In this document: one piece after another, positions 42,303 through 50,962 of the stretch
How positions within the stretch are numbered: the stretch's first letter is position 1
How the letters are laid out: every line of letters starts with the position of its first letter
Assembly: GCF_025561425.1 (NCBI RefSeq)
Contig: NZ_CP094824.1
Span: 2,294,001 to 2,358,000, forward strand
Source: Mammaliicoccus sciuri
GTDB lineage: Bacteria > Bacillota > Bacilli > Staphylococcales > Staphylococcaceae
Length of the DNA stretch: 64,000 bases
Direction of reading: 5' to 3'
Program-made: the position numbers and the translations under genes
Notes under the pieces: model-generated
What the model saw: only the letters and a program-made list of their open reading frames with translations
What the model was told of the DNA's origin: nothing
Databases searched by the model: none

Positions 42303-42697
42303 CCCCATCACACAAAGTGACAGGGTAAGTTAATGGTTATTTATATATGAAAATCCAGCACAATGTAAGTGCTTGAATATGATAATATTACACTTTTAGG
42401 ATTAAATCAAATAATAACACCCCACTTATTAGTGAGGTGCAAAAAGGTTTTACCAAATATGAGTTTAAAACTAAAACGGAGGTAATAGGTTTAAACTGTT
42501 TTTAGTATATCATTTTGTGGAACCAATTCAAAATAATAACCTACTCAATTATATGAGTAGGCTCGCCGTCATATTGTGTTTAATATGTCTGTTTAAATGG
42601 TACCATATATGTTGGCATAAGTAAAAAAAAACCTACCTAGTTTCCGCTAGATAGGGTTTAATTCTGAAATAACCCACCAATTAAGGTGGGTTTAGTT
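42303..42697. repeat. 395-bp non-coding direct repeat R2, hairpin-rich
   Basis: Second copy of R1, 1265 bases further on. The last approximately 270 bases are identical. It has the same ordered hairpins and the stem-loop at 42462-42497. It separates the two-gene cassette from the Kiwa-like genes. The end of R2 (gtgggtttagtta) runs into the stop codon of the membrane protein gene at 42696. Confidence 0.92.
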
Positions 42698-43220
42698 ATT
42701 TGACTATAAAGTATCTAGAAGAAGCTATTTGTAATACTTCTTTATCATCATAATCTTCAATTAAATTACATTTACTAATAAATATCTTATTTTTATCATT
42801 TGAATATATATTATACCCCATCAAAACTAATAACAGATTATAGTGTAGCATATCACTTTTTGTATGAAATATACCTATGATAATAAAAATAAGGAAATTT
42901 ATAAAAATACTGTAAATATTTGAAAAATCCAAAGACAACAATGGTATTAAGTAAGTAACAAAATAATTTAATATATCTGTATTAATAATTTTTAGTTCCC
43001 CCGGATTCTCATCTGAAGCTTGTGCATTTTTGATCCATTTACATATAAGAAATATAACGCTAACCAAACTAACTAAAAATAATATAATCCAATAGATTTT
43101 AAATTCAAAAATTACATAAGTAATACTTTTTTGATTATCCTCAGCTTTTCTAATTTCATTTAAAAAAATTAATAAAAATAAAGGTATATAGTTACAAATA
43201 TAAATAAAGATATTCAGCAT
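42696..43220 (-). CDS. kwaA: KwaA-like membrane protein (Kiwa anti-phage system)
   Basis: A 174-residue protein with four membrane helices: IFIYICNYIPLFLLIFL, YWIILFLVSLVSVIFLI, the TYLIPLLSLDFSNIYSIF region, and FLIFIIIGIFHTKSDM/HYNLLLVLMG. A short cytosolic C-terminal domain follows (KNKIFISKCNLIEDYDDKEV). Size, the four-helix plan and the YLIPLLSL-type third helix fit KwaA, the membrane sensor of Kiwa. It begins 9 bases after the KwaB-like gene. The order (B then A) is the reverse of the original Escherichia locus. GTAGGTGTGAG precedes the ATG. Confidence 0.6.
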   Translation of the reverse strand: MLNIFIYICNYIPLFLLIFLNEIRKAEDNQKSITYVIFEFKIYWIILFLVSLVSVIFLICKWIKNAQASDENPGELKIINTDILNYFVTYLIPLLSLDFSNIYSIFINFLIFIIIGIFHTKSDMLHYNLLLVLMGYNIYSNDKNKIFISKCNLIEDYDDKEVLQIASSRYFIVK

Positions 43221-43229
43221 ATCTCACAC

Positions 43230-44150
43230 CTACCTATTCGGATCTTCTCCTATGTCATCTCCAATTATTGTTTTATAGTAAGAATCCTGCATTAAATTCA
43301 CTAAAACATTTAGTTGGCTAATATCTTCATAGTCTATCTCAAATTGTTCGATAGATTCATTATATATAATTGGTAAATTAAATTGTTCTATAGCTAATTT
43401 TGTTTTTTCGATACATTCAATAAATAAAGTTGCTCTATCATTATCTTCGCTTAGTTTAGCGATTCTTCTAACAAATCTACCGTTGTTTAGTAATTTATGT
43501 TTTACAGTATCAAAATTTTTTACTTTTCCTGTTTTATCTATTCTGCTTAAAATAGTATTAGCTTTTTCTTTAAATTCTTCGTTCAAATAAAAGATTCTTT
43601 CCAAAGCAATATGATTGTCAATATATATCAAACCATTATATATTAATAAATCAATTTCATAATCCATTTTCAAAAATTTATCAAGCTCTATTGTGTCATA
43701 AATACCTTCTGGGTCAAATTTTGCAAAAATACTTCTTTTTAAACTTTTATTATTAAAATTTCTTCTGAATATATAAAGCCTTTCGTCATTCAGTTTATAT
43801 TCAAACATATAAAACTTTATATTTTTAGATTGAATATTATTTGAAGTATCTATATCAGTTAATTTTGACAGTATTTCTTCATATCCAAAAGTATCATCTG
43901 TTTTAATTGTTTCAACCACATCGTTTTTACTAATTATAGGATTGTATTCCTGAATATCTTGTTCTAACATTTTCTCCGAATTTATTTGATGATTATACGT
44001 TAATTCTTCAATTAACTTTTTACCTTTATGATTATCTTTTATAGATAATTTCAAAAGGTAATATTTGTCATCACTTTTTTCTCTTTTTTCTCCACAATAA
44101 ACTTTTAATGTACCATTTTGAATAATATCAGAAATTTTATTCCCACTCAT
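43230..44150 (-). CDS. kwaB: KwaB-like DUF4868 protein (Kiwa anti-phage system)
   Basis: A 306-residue soluble protein. The core reads RLYIFRRNFNNKSLKRSIFA, then KMDYEIDLLIYNGLIYIDNH and ALERIFYLNEEFKEKANTIL. This is the DUF4868 pattern of a charged beta strand, a conserved 'iyI..n...fE+iF' segment and a helical C-terminus. KwaB binds DNA and, with membrane-embedded KwaA, blocks phage replication and late transcription. The ATG at 44150 is chosen over 44201 because AAAGAGGTAAGGGG precedes it and the length fits KwaB. A TATAAT at 44189-44184 may be its -10 box. Confidence 0.65.
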   Translation of the reverse strand: MSGNKISDIIQNGTLKVYCGEKREKSDDKYYLLKLSIKDNHKGKKLIEELTYNHQINSEKMLEQDIQEYNPIISKNDVVETIKTDDTFGYEEILSKLTDIDTSNNIQSKNIKFYMFEYKLNDERLYIFRRNFNNKSLKRSIFAKFDPEGIYDTIELDKFLKMDYEIDLLIYNGLIYIDNHIALERIFYLNEEFKEKANTILSRIDKTGKVKNFDTVKHKLLNNGRFVRRIAKLSEDNDRATLFIECIEKTKLAIEQFNLPIIYNESIEQFEIDYEDISQLNVLVNLMQDSYYKTIIGDDIGEDPNR

Positions 44151-44201
44151 TCCCCTTACCTCTTTCAGTGTGTATTTAACAATATTATACATTTTACACA
44201 A

Positions 44202-44943
44202 TAAAGTAGAAAGAGTTTATTTATAAAAAGCGCAACTAACATCGGGGAAGACATTAGTTGCTAATACACATTTGTATTATACCACATATTAAGAGTTCAT
44301 ACTATTAGTAGATACTAATTTTAGTCAAAAAATAACCCCATCACTAGTATGATAGGGCAAATAACAGAGTTATTTAATATGAGTTGTTAATCAACTACCG
44401 GAGATAGGTAACAATTAACAACTATATTCTAGCATATTTTTCACTTTATGTAAAACCATTAAATAAAAATACCCCCACTTAATAATGTGAGGGTGTACAC
44501 AATATAAATAAAATGAATTCTAGATATAAAATATATCTAGCCAAAATATATCAGATTTAACATTAATTTACAAATTTAAACCCTAGCCTTTTTCCGTAAG
44601 CTAGGGTGTAGTAATAGAACGATTTATTATGGGATATTTAGAATATCCACTTTTATTATATACAATAAATGTAAAAAAGCAACCCTACACAAAAAGTATA
44701 GGGCTAAAATACCAAAAATAGATAAATTTACTTTGGAAGAGTTTCACTAAAAATAATATATCACTAATTGTGTATTTTACCAATAAAAAATAACCCTACC
44801 TAGTTTCCGCTAGATAGGGTTTAATACAATTTGATTTGTAGCTAAATAAGCTACTGAATAAAATATATCATTTAAATAATGAGTCTACAACAAAAATCCC
44901 CTATATTAATACAAGGAATAATAATGATTGTGTGATTATAATA
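44202..44943. other. hairpin-rich non-coding spacer between Kiwa-like genes and amidase
   Basis: No coding frame is supported. It contains successive hairpins: gcaactaa/ttagttgc at 44232-44261, ccccatcac region at 44336-44357, agttgttaat/attaacaact at 44382-44423 with a loop including cggagata, cccccac/gtgaggg near 44472, tagatata/tatatcta near 44521, aaccctagc/gctagggt at 44579, ggatat/atatcc near 44632, accctac/gtatagggc at 44684, and accctacctag/ctagatagggt at 44794. It is a diverged relative of R1 and R2. Confidence 0.8.
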
Positions 44944-45813
44944 CTACTTTTTACTTGTAATCTTCAAGTCAAACCATAATTTTGTTTCTTTTTCTAACTT
45001 CTCATCTTTGTGTGTAATAGGTCCTAATGCACAATAGAAACGGCCGGCCTTAGGATTAGTCGGATATTCAAACTCTGCCCACCAGTAGCCATCCTTTTTA
45101 GTTACTGAGAAGAAGTTGATATATTGACCAGCCAAAATATTATTTGACGATGGTAATGCTGGTTCGTTTAAACCAGGTTTCTTCTTAGCTGCGATTGGTG
45201 ATACACCTTTCTTAGCTGTTGCTTTACCAGACCATTTCCAAGTTGTTTTAGGTGGTTTAGGCGTTGTGCCACCGTTGTAATAATGTTTAATACGAGAAAT
45301 AAAGTAATCTTTTAACTTATTACGATTGGCTAACGTATCTGGTGCGTTTTTTCCGACATGCATATCCCAAGAACGATGAGGACAAGATGTACCGAAATAC
45401 TGTCTGTGTAAGTTTACAGTCGCCCGGTTTGGATACAAACCATAAGACTTCATAACGGCTGCTGCCACTTTGAATGTTGCCTCTTCATTTAATTTGAACT
45501 GGGCATCTGTTAAACCTGCTGCTGGATGTGATTGACAAACTTCGAATCCGATCAGATTACTGTTAGCCCAGTTATTCCCACAATGCCATTCTACATAATC
45601 TGTTGGGTGATACCAAAGTGTTTCATCTTTGTTTACATACACTGAAGCCCACCCATTAACATGCGTTCCGTTTTGTTCTCTCGTGTATAACCATGGTAAA
45701 TACTGATTAGGTGTCATTGAACCATAATCATTGTGAATAACAATACCTGCTATACTTGCTTTTTTACCTGTTATTTTACTGCCTTGAATGTGTTTTGAAT
45801 AAATATCTTTCAT
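44944..45813 (-). CDS. phage N-acetylmuramoyl-L-alanine amidase (endolysin)
   Basis: A 289-residue lysin. The Amidase_2 domain (about 1-170) holds the zinc ligands in IVIHNDYG, NLHRQYFGTSCPHR and supporting residues in EWHCGNNWANSNLIGFEVCQ. A linker and a C-terminal SH3b wall-binding domain follow (PALPSSNNILAGQYINFFSV, GYWWAEFEYPTNPKAGRFYC). It cuts the amide between muramic acid and the peptide stem at the end of the lytic cycle. It lies 85 bases after the holin gene. GGAGAG precedes the ATG. Confidence 0.92.
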   Translation of the reverse strand: MKDIYSKHIQGSKITGKKASIAGIVIHNDYGSMTPNQYLPWLYTREQNGTHVNGWASVYVNKDETLWYHPTDYVEWHCGNNWANSNLIGFEVCQSHPAAGLTDAQFKLNEEATFKVAAAVMKSYGLYPNRATVNLHRQYFGTSCPHRSWDMHVGKNAPDTLANRNKLKDYFISRIKHYYNGGTTPKPPKTTWKWSGKATAKKGVSPIAAKKKPGLNEPALPSSNNILAGQYINFFSVTKKDGYWWAEFEYPTNPKAGRFYCALGPITHKDEKLEKETKLWFDLKITSKK

Positions 45814-45898
45814 TATAAATCTCTCCTTTAGTTTTTTCTTGGCTATAACTGCACTGTCATAACCAAGGCATCATAAAAAGCCGACTATTTAGCCGACT

Positions 45899-46147
45899 TT
45901 ACTTTGGTTCGTTATATTGTTGTGCTTGTTCACTGTCTTTTATTCCTTTAGTAGTTGGGTCTTGTACCACACCTAGTAATACCAACACACCTAACACACT
46001 GTTAACGATATTCGTTATTTGGTCTGTATACACTGTGATGTCGTAATCGAATGCACCCGACACTTGTTGCACAAATAAAAGGATAGCCGATAATATGGCT
46101 ACCCAAAATGATTTTTGTTTAATACGTACTTTCCAATTAATTTTCAT
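45899..46147 (-). CDS. phage holin, phi-LC3-type
   Basis: An 82-residue membrane protein: INWKVRIKQKSFWVAILSAI, LLFVQQVSGAFDY, then ITNIVNSVLGVLVLLGVVQD and PTTKGIKDSEQA. The phage_holin phi LC3 family has exactly this order (basic start, helix, loop, helix, DPTT motif). It opens the membrane so that the amidase can reach the wall. GGGGGAAG precedes the ATG. A hairpin aaagtcggc/gccgac after the stop (about 45875-45900) may end or attenuate transcription. Confidence 0.92.
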   Translation of the reverse strand: MKINWKVRIKQKSFWVAILSAILLFVQQVSGAFDYDITVYTDQITNIVNSVLGVLVLLGVVQDPTTKGIKDSEQAQQYNEPK

Positions 46148-46162
46148 GTTACTTCCCCCTTA

Positions 46163-46222
46163 TTATTTACATTTCCCAAACCAAAAGCACTCCCAAAAAC
46201 TTACGCCCAATAATTTAAGCAT
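46163..46222 (-). CDS. 19-residue phage peptide
   Basis: A very short frame between the holin and the XhlA-like gene: MLKLLGVSFWECFWFGKCK. It has an outstanding AAGGAGGTGAAAC ribosome site, and its position in tail/lysis regions of related phages suggests an XkdX-like mini-protein. Function is unknown. Confidence 0.5.
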   Translation of the reverse strand: MLKLLGVSFWECFWFGKCK

Positions 46223-46235
46223 CTGTTTCACCTCC

Positions 46236-46547
46236 TTATATACCAAATAACATTTTGATTGATGTAATGATGAGTGAGCCTGCTATTGTACCTACTAAGC
46301 CTAGAACCCACAATTTGATGTCTCTTATATTTTTATTATTTTCTTTTTTATTCTCTTTCTCTATTTCACGCTCTCTATTTAAGGCATCTAATGTGAAATC
46401 TAATTTTTGATTCACAAGTTCTTGCGCGTGTTGCCCCTTTTTGATTTCATCTAAAGAAGAAAATATTTTTTCATCATTGTCCTCGAGCCGTTTAATTCTT
46501 CTGTCATAATCAGCTCTTTGGAACTCATTACTCATGGGATCACTCAC
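46236..46547 (-). CDS. XhlA/DUF2951-like phage protein (coiled coil plus TM)
   Basis: A 103-residue protein. The N-terminal coiled coil (NEFQRADYDRRIKRLEDNDE, KLDFTLDALNREREIEKENK) is followed by a C-terminal membrane helix (IKLWVLGLVGTIAGSLIITS). Such proteins sit just upstream of holins in staphylococcal and Bacillus phages and help lysis or membrane association. Its plan is shared with the proteins at 41434 and 25423. Start MSNEF or MSDPM; AGTGAG precedes it. Confidence 0.8.
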   Translation of the reverse strand: MSDPMSNEFQRADYDRRIKRLEDNDEKIFSSLDEIKKGQHAQELVNQKLDFTLDALNREREIEKENKKENNKNIRDIKLWVLGLVGTIAGSLIITSIKMLFGI

Positions 46548-46584
46548 TTTCTGTTAATTTATCTGTAATAAAAAGGCATTGAAC

Positions 46585-46926
46585 CTAATCAATACCTTGG
46601 TTTTGTGCACTTAATTCTGAATTACTTTCTTGAATATCTTCTTCTGTACTTGTGGATGGTTCAACATAGTCTGTTCCATCAGGATTATGTTTAGAACGCT
46701 CAATTTGTTCAGCTACATAATACGTTTTAATGTTAGTGCCAAATAACTCAGCTAACATATTTTGTGCTTTACATGCAGTTTTGGCATCTTCTTCTGACTT
46801 AAACTTATGCGCTGATTGAGGTGTAGCACCACGATTAAATCCACTACCATAATTTTTCACTAAACATGTTTCCTTACCTGTTTCATCTCTTTCTACTAAA
46901 AAATACTGTGTAATTGTCATTTCCAT
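46585..46926 (-). CDS. phage hypothetical protein
   Basis: A 113-residue soluble protein. TITQYFLVERDETGKETCLV starts a beta-rich part with FKSEEDAKTACKAQNMLAEL. A disordered acidic tail ends SELSAQNQGID. Small proteins of this type lie between tail fibre and holin genes in staphylococcal phages; the role is unknown. AAAGGAGTG precedes the ATG. Confidence 0.7.
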   Translation of the reverse strand: MEMTITQYFLVERDETGKETCLVKNYGSGFNRGATPQSAHKFKSEEDAKTACKAQNMLAELFGTNIKTYYVAEQIERSKHNPDGTDYVEPSTSTEEDIQESNSELSAQNQGID

Positions 46927-46957
46927 TTAAAACACTCCTTTAAATTTTTTATATAAA

Positions 46958-46986
46958 AAACACCTTACTCGTTTTGAGTAGGTGCT
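46958..46986 (-). terminator. terminator behind the 57-residue phage gene
   Basis: gcacctactc pairs with gagtaaggtg (one mismatch), and six Ts follow on the reverse strand. The stem overlaps the last codons of the gene. Confidence 0.7.
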
Positions 46987-47138
46987 TTATTATCAGCTTG
47001 TTGTTGTTCATTTTGTTGTTCATTTTGTTCTTGCAATATTGCTTTTAAAATTGCATTCTCATGCGTAAGTCTTGAATTTTCCTGCACTAGATTGCTTATA
47101 ACAATTTGTGGGTTTGCTTGTATGCTTTGTTCATTCAT
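46965..47138 (-). CDS. 57-residue phage coiled-coil protein
   Basis: It starts with ATGA overlapping the stop of the tail protein gene and reads MNEQSIQANPQIVISNLVQE, NSRLTHENAILKAILQEQNE, then a Gln/Asn-rich tail. The heptad pattern suggests a coiled coil. Small proteins of this shape follow the tail-fibre gene in many staphylococcal siphoviruses. Coupled translation is implied by the 4-base overlap. Confidence 0.75.
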   Translation of the reverse strand: MNEQSIQANPQIVISNLVQENSRLTHENAILKAILQEQNEQQNEQQQADNKAPTQNE

Positions 47139-50100
47139 AATTTTGCCTCCAATTCCGTTTCTAATGCACGGACTTTTTTAGTTAATTCTTGTATAGCTTT
47201 AAGACACCATGCCGTCATTTCATAAGAATCGACACCGTCTCCGTTTTTCCATTCGTCTGGCGTTTCTCTTTCTAAGACAACACCATGCCTAACTCGTTGA
47301 CTGTCTTCTTCCATTTCTGAATATAGCTTATAACTATATAATTGCACTCGATCAACCAAATGTTCTAATACATCTATATCCCAATTCTCAATATCATATT
47401 TATAACGTTCAGAGGACGTCCACGTTGCACTTGCTGCTCTAATAGGTATATATGAATTAGTGGAATTCCGCTTTGTAATACGGACTTCGTTATTCGCTCT
47501 TAAATATAAATTAGAGGCGTTTGTATTCGGATTGATTTCCAAGAAATTTGCATATAGTCCATTGGCAGCTAAGTCGCGCCAAATAATATCCCCACCATTA
47601 TATAGAGAACGTCCAGTGATTCTAACGCCATTATCACTTCCGATATAAAAGCGAGCGTTTGAATCTCGATGAGATACTGATGCTAGCCAACCCGTACCAC
47701 CTCTTATATCAACATAGCTATCTGTCGTACCTCTAACAGTAAACCTCACCTCTGAGCCTCTGTCAGGTCGAATATAAATATTTTGGCCCGCTGTGACATA
47801 GTTTGAATCTAAATAATTACCATAAAAACCTAATGCTCTAACATCTCTATAAATCGTATCTGTACCATTATATCCACCACGAGATGTCACACGTACTTCT
47901 GCATCACTGCCCAAGTAAAGATTAGTACCTCCATTAGTCATAACCTTATTACCTATAAAACTATCTGCTCTAATGGGTACATAGCGATAACTATCCCATG
48001 CACCGTCACTTGGTATTTGTGTAATGTCAACTGCTCGAACTTCAAAGCCTTGTTGAGCTGCTAAATACACATTGGAATTAGATGTTCCTAATGCTGCACT
48101 TGTAACCAATAATCTATCCATACTAAAACGTTTAGACCCATCGGGGTTTAACATCTCAATACCATTGATACCCATATCAAGTTTATGACCATCTGCTCTA
48201 GTCATAGTTATAGTGCCATTTTCAATATTTACTGACGCTTTATTGTCTTTCGCCTCAATACGTTTTGCGGTAATATCAACACTGTTTAAATAATTGATAG
48301 TCGCTTGTTTAGAGAATAGTTTATCTATATAAGCGTCCTTAATTGTTGTGACACCATCTTTAACAATGACATCTCCATCATTAATTTCAAATACATTGGC
48401 ATTAATTTTAACGCCACCTGGTCCAACATTTAAATCATTCACATTCCCATTGTCATCATAAGATAATGTAACACCGGTAGTAGTATTGATTAATACTTCT
48501 GATAAAGTCTTTGATAAAGTTTGTTTAGTTTTATTAAATTCTTCTTCACTAGCTTTTAATTTAATGTCTATACCATTTTGTTCTATGCTCGTTTCCATTG
48601 TTTCAAGACGTTCTTCTTGTTCTTTTGGTGCCTGTGAATAATCGCCAATCTTATTCCCTTCAACTAGCATTGCGTCTGTAACTTTAATTTCAGTTGTGTC
48701 ATTCTCTGGTGTTGAACTAACCGCTGAATAAATCAATAAAAGTGTACTTGGAACATTTGCTACAAAAGTAAGTTTATTATGGGTGCTATTATCAATTGTT
48801 ATATATATTGATCCATTACTCGGTTCATATGGCAATACAGTTGTTTTCCCAAAATTATCTCCACTTGTAACTTCCATATCGAATGTTAATGTATACTCTT
48901 GCCCAACTTTTAAAGGCTCTGTTAAATGGTAAACAATTCTTCTATGCCTGGAACTTCCAAATAAATCCGAACGTTCTTTACTATTCAATAATAAGTTACG
49001 TGTACCTATTTTCATCTTGTTGTATTTGGTCAAAGTCACACGGTCTTTTATCAATTTATCTAATTGTTCTCTTGCGCTATCTGCACTATTTAAACGTTCA
49101 ACAATACCTTTCTTATCTGTTTCATAATCAACACTTTTCACTACTTGTTTAAATTGTTCTTCGGTATCTTCTCGTAATGCTTGAATAGCACCGCTGATTA
49201 AAGAACCCTCTCCAACAAGAAAACCATCTTCTGTATATTCAAACCCAAATTTATCAGCTACATTTTGCATGGCTTCATTGAATTTTTCTTCTGTGTATTG
49301 TGATTGTAAGTATTTCAAACGTTCTTGAATAGCTTTCTCTGCTTCGATTAGCGCCACGATTAGATAATAAAAGTCATTTCTCAAGTCTACTAATGCGCTT
49401 TGCCATTCCATTAGTCTACCAATAGTGGCAGTTTCTTCAGTCATGCTATCCATGTAATTTTTAACGATTTGTAATTTCGCCAGCATATCACTTAAAGCTT
49501 TTTGCAATTTACCTTTAACATCTAAATCAACGAGATACTCTGAGCTTAATGCAACATTAGTTCTTTCCATCTGATTAGCTATTTCAGCACTCATTGAATG
49601 TGTAGCTTCTAATAATTGTCTATAAATAATGACTTCTCTGCTTAAACCACCGATTTGCTCCACATCATGTGCCGAAGCATGTTTCCATTCGCCATTTACA
49701 AACTCTCTTAAAACAGCTACATTTGGATTTGATGTGTCAAACCAAAAATCACCTTCTTCAGGATTATCAGGTGGTGTTGGCCCACGATGTAGTTTCCTTT
49801 GTAGACGTTCAACTTCTTCATCAATACGATCTGTAATGATTGAGCTAACATTGTTTATATCGTCATTAAATTTCTTCTCTATATCTTTTAGACGACTTCT
49901 AAAATATTTAAGTAAATCATCTTCTTCATACTCAACGATATTGCCAAACGTCCAAGTTAACTCCCCTGATATCAATTCATGTGTGAAGCCAATCACTTCA
50001 CTTTCAGCATATAAACTAGGTGTGAAATCAGTATTCTTAATTCTGATAATATCTCCAAACCTTATAATTTCATGTGGATAGTCTTCTTCTAAATCAAACG

Positions 50101-50944
50101 CTTCTATTTCATAACTTAAAGCTGCACTGTTACGTTTATTTAGTTCTGTTTTTGTAAGTGTCGTCAATCTTTCAATTGTCATATCTTGGTCATCTGATTC
50201 AGGTTCATAGATACCCCATAAATAACGCTTTGGTAAATTGAATTGTTGTTGTGCTTCATCATCTACTACAACTGTACTGATACGTGTTCCGTCATCTTTT
50301 TCAGGCCCAAAAGCAAATAAGGCAGTTTTAACCTCTGTCATATCAACCGTACGTTTCATAGAAATTAAATCTTTACCATATACGATCTCCTTACCTTTAA
50401 ATAATGGCTTTGGTTCAAGCATATTTACTTTTCTTTTAACAACTTCATTACCATCAATCTCTATTTCATAATCTGGCTCTAATTTATAAGTTGTGGTTAA
50501 TTGGCTTATCATTTCATATGGTGTTCTTACTGACGTCCATGACATCGATTTAATTCCGCCATATTCACAAAGACCAACTTCCCAACCTGAATCTTTTAAC
50601 GTTTCTGAAAGGGCCTCGTTTACAGTCATTTTCGTAAACTTACCAGCGGGTATTGGCTTAGCTTTTCCGATATCTTCTACATAAGAAGGGTCACATTCAA
50701 CTTCTAATATATCGCCACTTTCTTCAATTCTGTTGATAATGAACTCTCGATACGCATTGGTTTTATCTTGTATGATGACACGATTACGCTTTTTAAAGTG
50801 TTCAGCTCTCTCACTTAAGATTTCTATATTTAAAAGTTCACTTTTGTCTTGTTTGTTTCTCGTGTATTCAGCTCTAGTCACAGCAATATCATCACTGCTA
50901 ATAAAATCAATTATTTTACTATTAAAATCTAATACATGGATCAA
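47135..50944 (-). CDS. phage tail endopeptidase/fibre protein with S74 chaperone C-terminus
   Basis: A 1269-residue tail-tip protein. The N-terminal prophage-tail (Tal, gp18/gp44-like) fold occupies about 1-350 (HVLDFNSKIIDFISSDDIAV, YDMISQLTTTYKLEPDYEIE-type region). A long helical part (about 350-650) and a carbohydrate-binding-like beta region follow. Repeated beta-strand units come next (about 900-1150: VYLAAQQGFEVRAVDIT, NLYLGSDAEVRVTSR, NLYLRANNEVRITKR). A peptidase S74 intramolecular chaperone ends it (SSERYKYDIENWDIDVLEHL, RHGVVLERETPDEW). The chaperone trimerises the fibre and cuts itself off. It probably binds the host surface. Confidence 0.85.
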   Translation of the reverse strand: MIHVLDFNSKIIDFISSDDIAVTRAEYTRNKQDKSELLNIEILSERAEHFKKRNRVIIQDKTNAYREFIINRIEESGDILEVECDPSYVEDIGKAKPIPAGKFTKMTVNEALSETLKDSGWEVGLCEYGGIKSMSWTSVRTPYEMISQLTTTYKLEPDYEIEIDGNEVVKRKVNMLEPKPLFKGKEIVYGKDLISMKRTVDMTEVKTALFAFGPEKDDGTRISTVVVDDEAQQQFNLPKRYLWGIYEPESDDQDMTIERLTTLTKTELNKRNSAALSYEIEAFDLEEDYPHEIIRFGDIIRIKNTDFTPSLYAESEVIGFTHELISGELTWTFGNIVEYEEDDLLKYFRSRLKDIEKKFNDDINNVSSIITDRIDEEVERLQRKLHRGPTPPDNPEEGDFWFDTSNPNVAVLREFVNGEWKHASAHDVEQIGGLSREVIIYRQLLEATHSMSAEIANQMERTNVALSSEYLVDLDVKGKLQKALSDMLAKLQIVKNYMDSMTEETATIGRLMEWQSALVDLRNDFYYLIVALIEAEKAIQERLKYLQSQYTEEKFNEAMQNVADKFGFEYTEDGFLVGEGSLISGAIQALREDTEEQFKQVVKSVDYETDKKGIVERLNSADSAREQLDKLIKDRVTLTKYNKMKIGTRNLLLNSKERSDLFGSSRHRRIVYHLTEPLKVGQEYTLTFDMEVTSGDNFGKTTVLPYEPSNGSIYITIDNSTHNKLTFVANVPSTLLLIYSAVSSTPENDTTEIKVTDAMLVEGNKIGDYSQAPKEQEERLETMETSIEQNGIDIKLKASEEEFNKTKQTLSKTLSEVLINTTTGVTLSYDDNGNVNDLNVGPGGVKINANVFEINDGDVIVKDGVTTIKDAYIDKLFSKQATINYLNSVDITAKRIEAKDNKASVNIENGTITMTRADGHKLDMGINGIEMLNPDGSKRFSMDRLLVTSAALGTSNSNVYLAAQQGFEVRAVDITQIPSDGAWDSYRYVPIRADSFIGNKVMTNGGTNLYLGSDAEVRVTSRGGYNGTDTIYRDVRALGFYGNYLDSNYVTAGQNIYIRPDRGSEVRFTVRGTTDSYVDIRGGTGWLASVSHRDSNARFYIGSDNGVRITGRSLYNGGDIIWRDLAANGLYANFLEINPNTNASNLYLRANNEVRITKRNSTNSYIPIRAASATWTSSERYKYDIENWDIDVLEHLVDRVQLYSYKLYSEMEEDSQRVRHGVVLERETPDEWKNGDGVDSYEMTAWCLKAIQELTKKVRALETELEAKL

Positions 50945-50962
50945 GTGGCTTTACCTCCTTTC

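Noticed and set aside
41038-42697. Type III toxin-antitoxin RNA repeats in the cassette spacers
   Set aside because: The hairpins are not short identical direct repeats and no ToxN-like endoribonuclease gene is adjacent.
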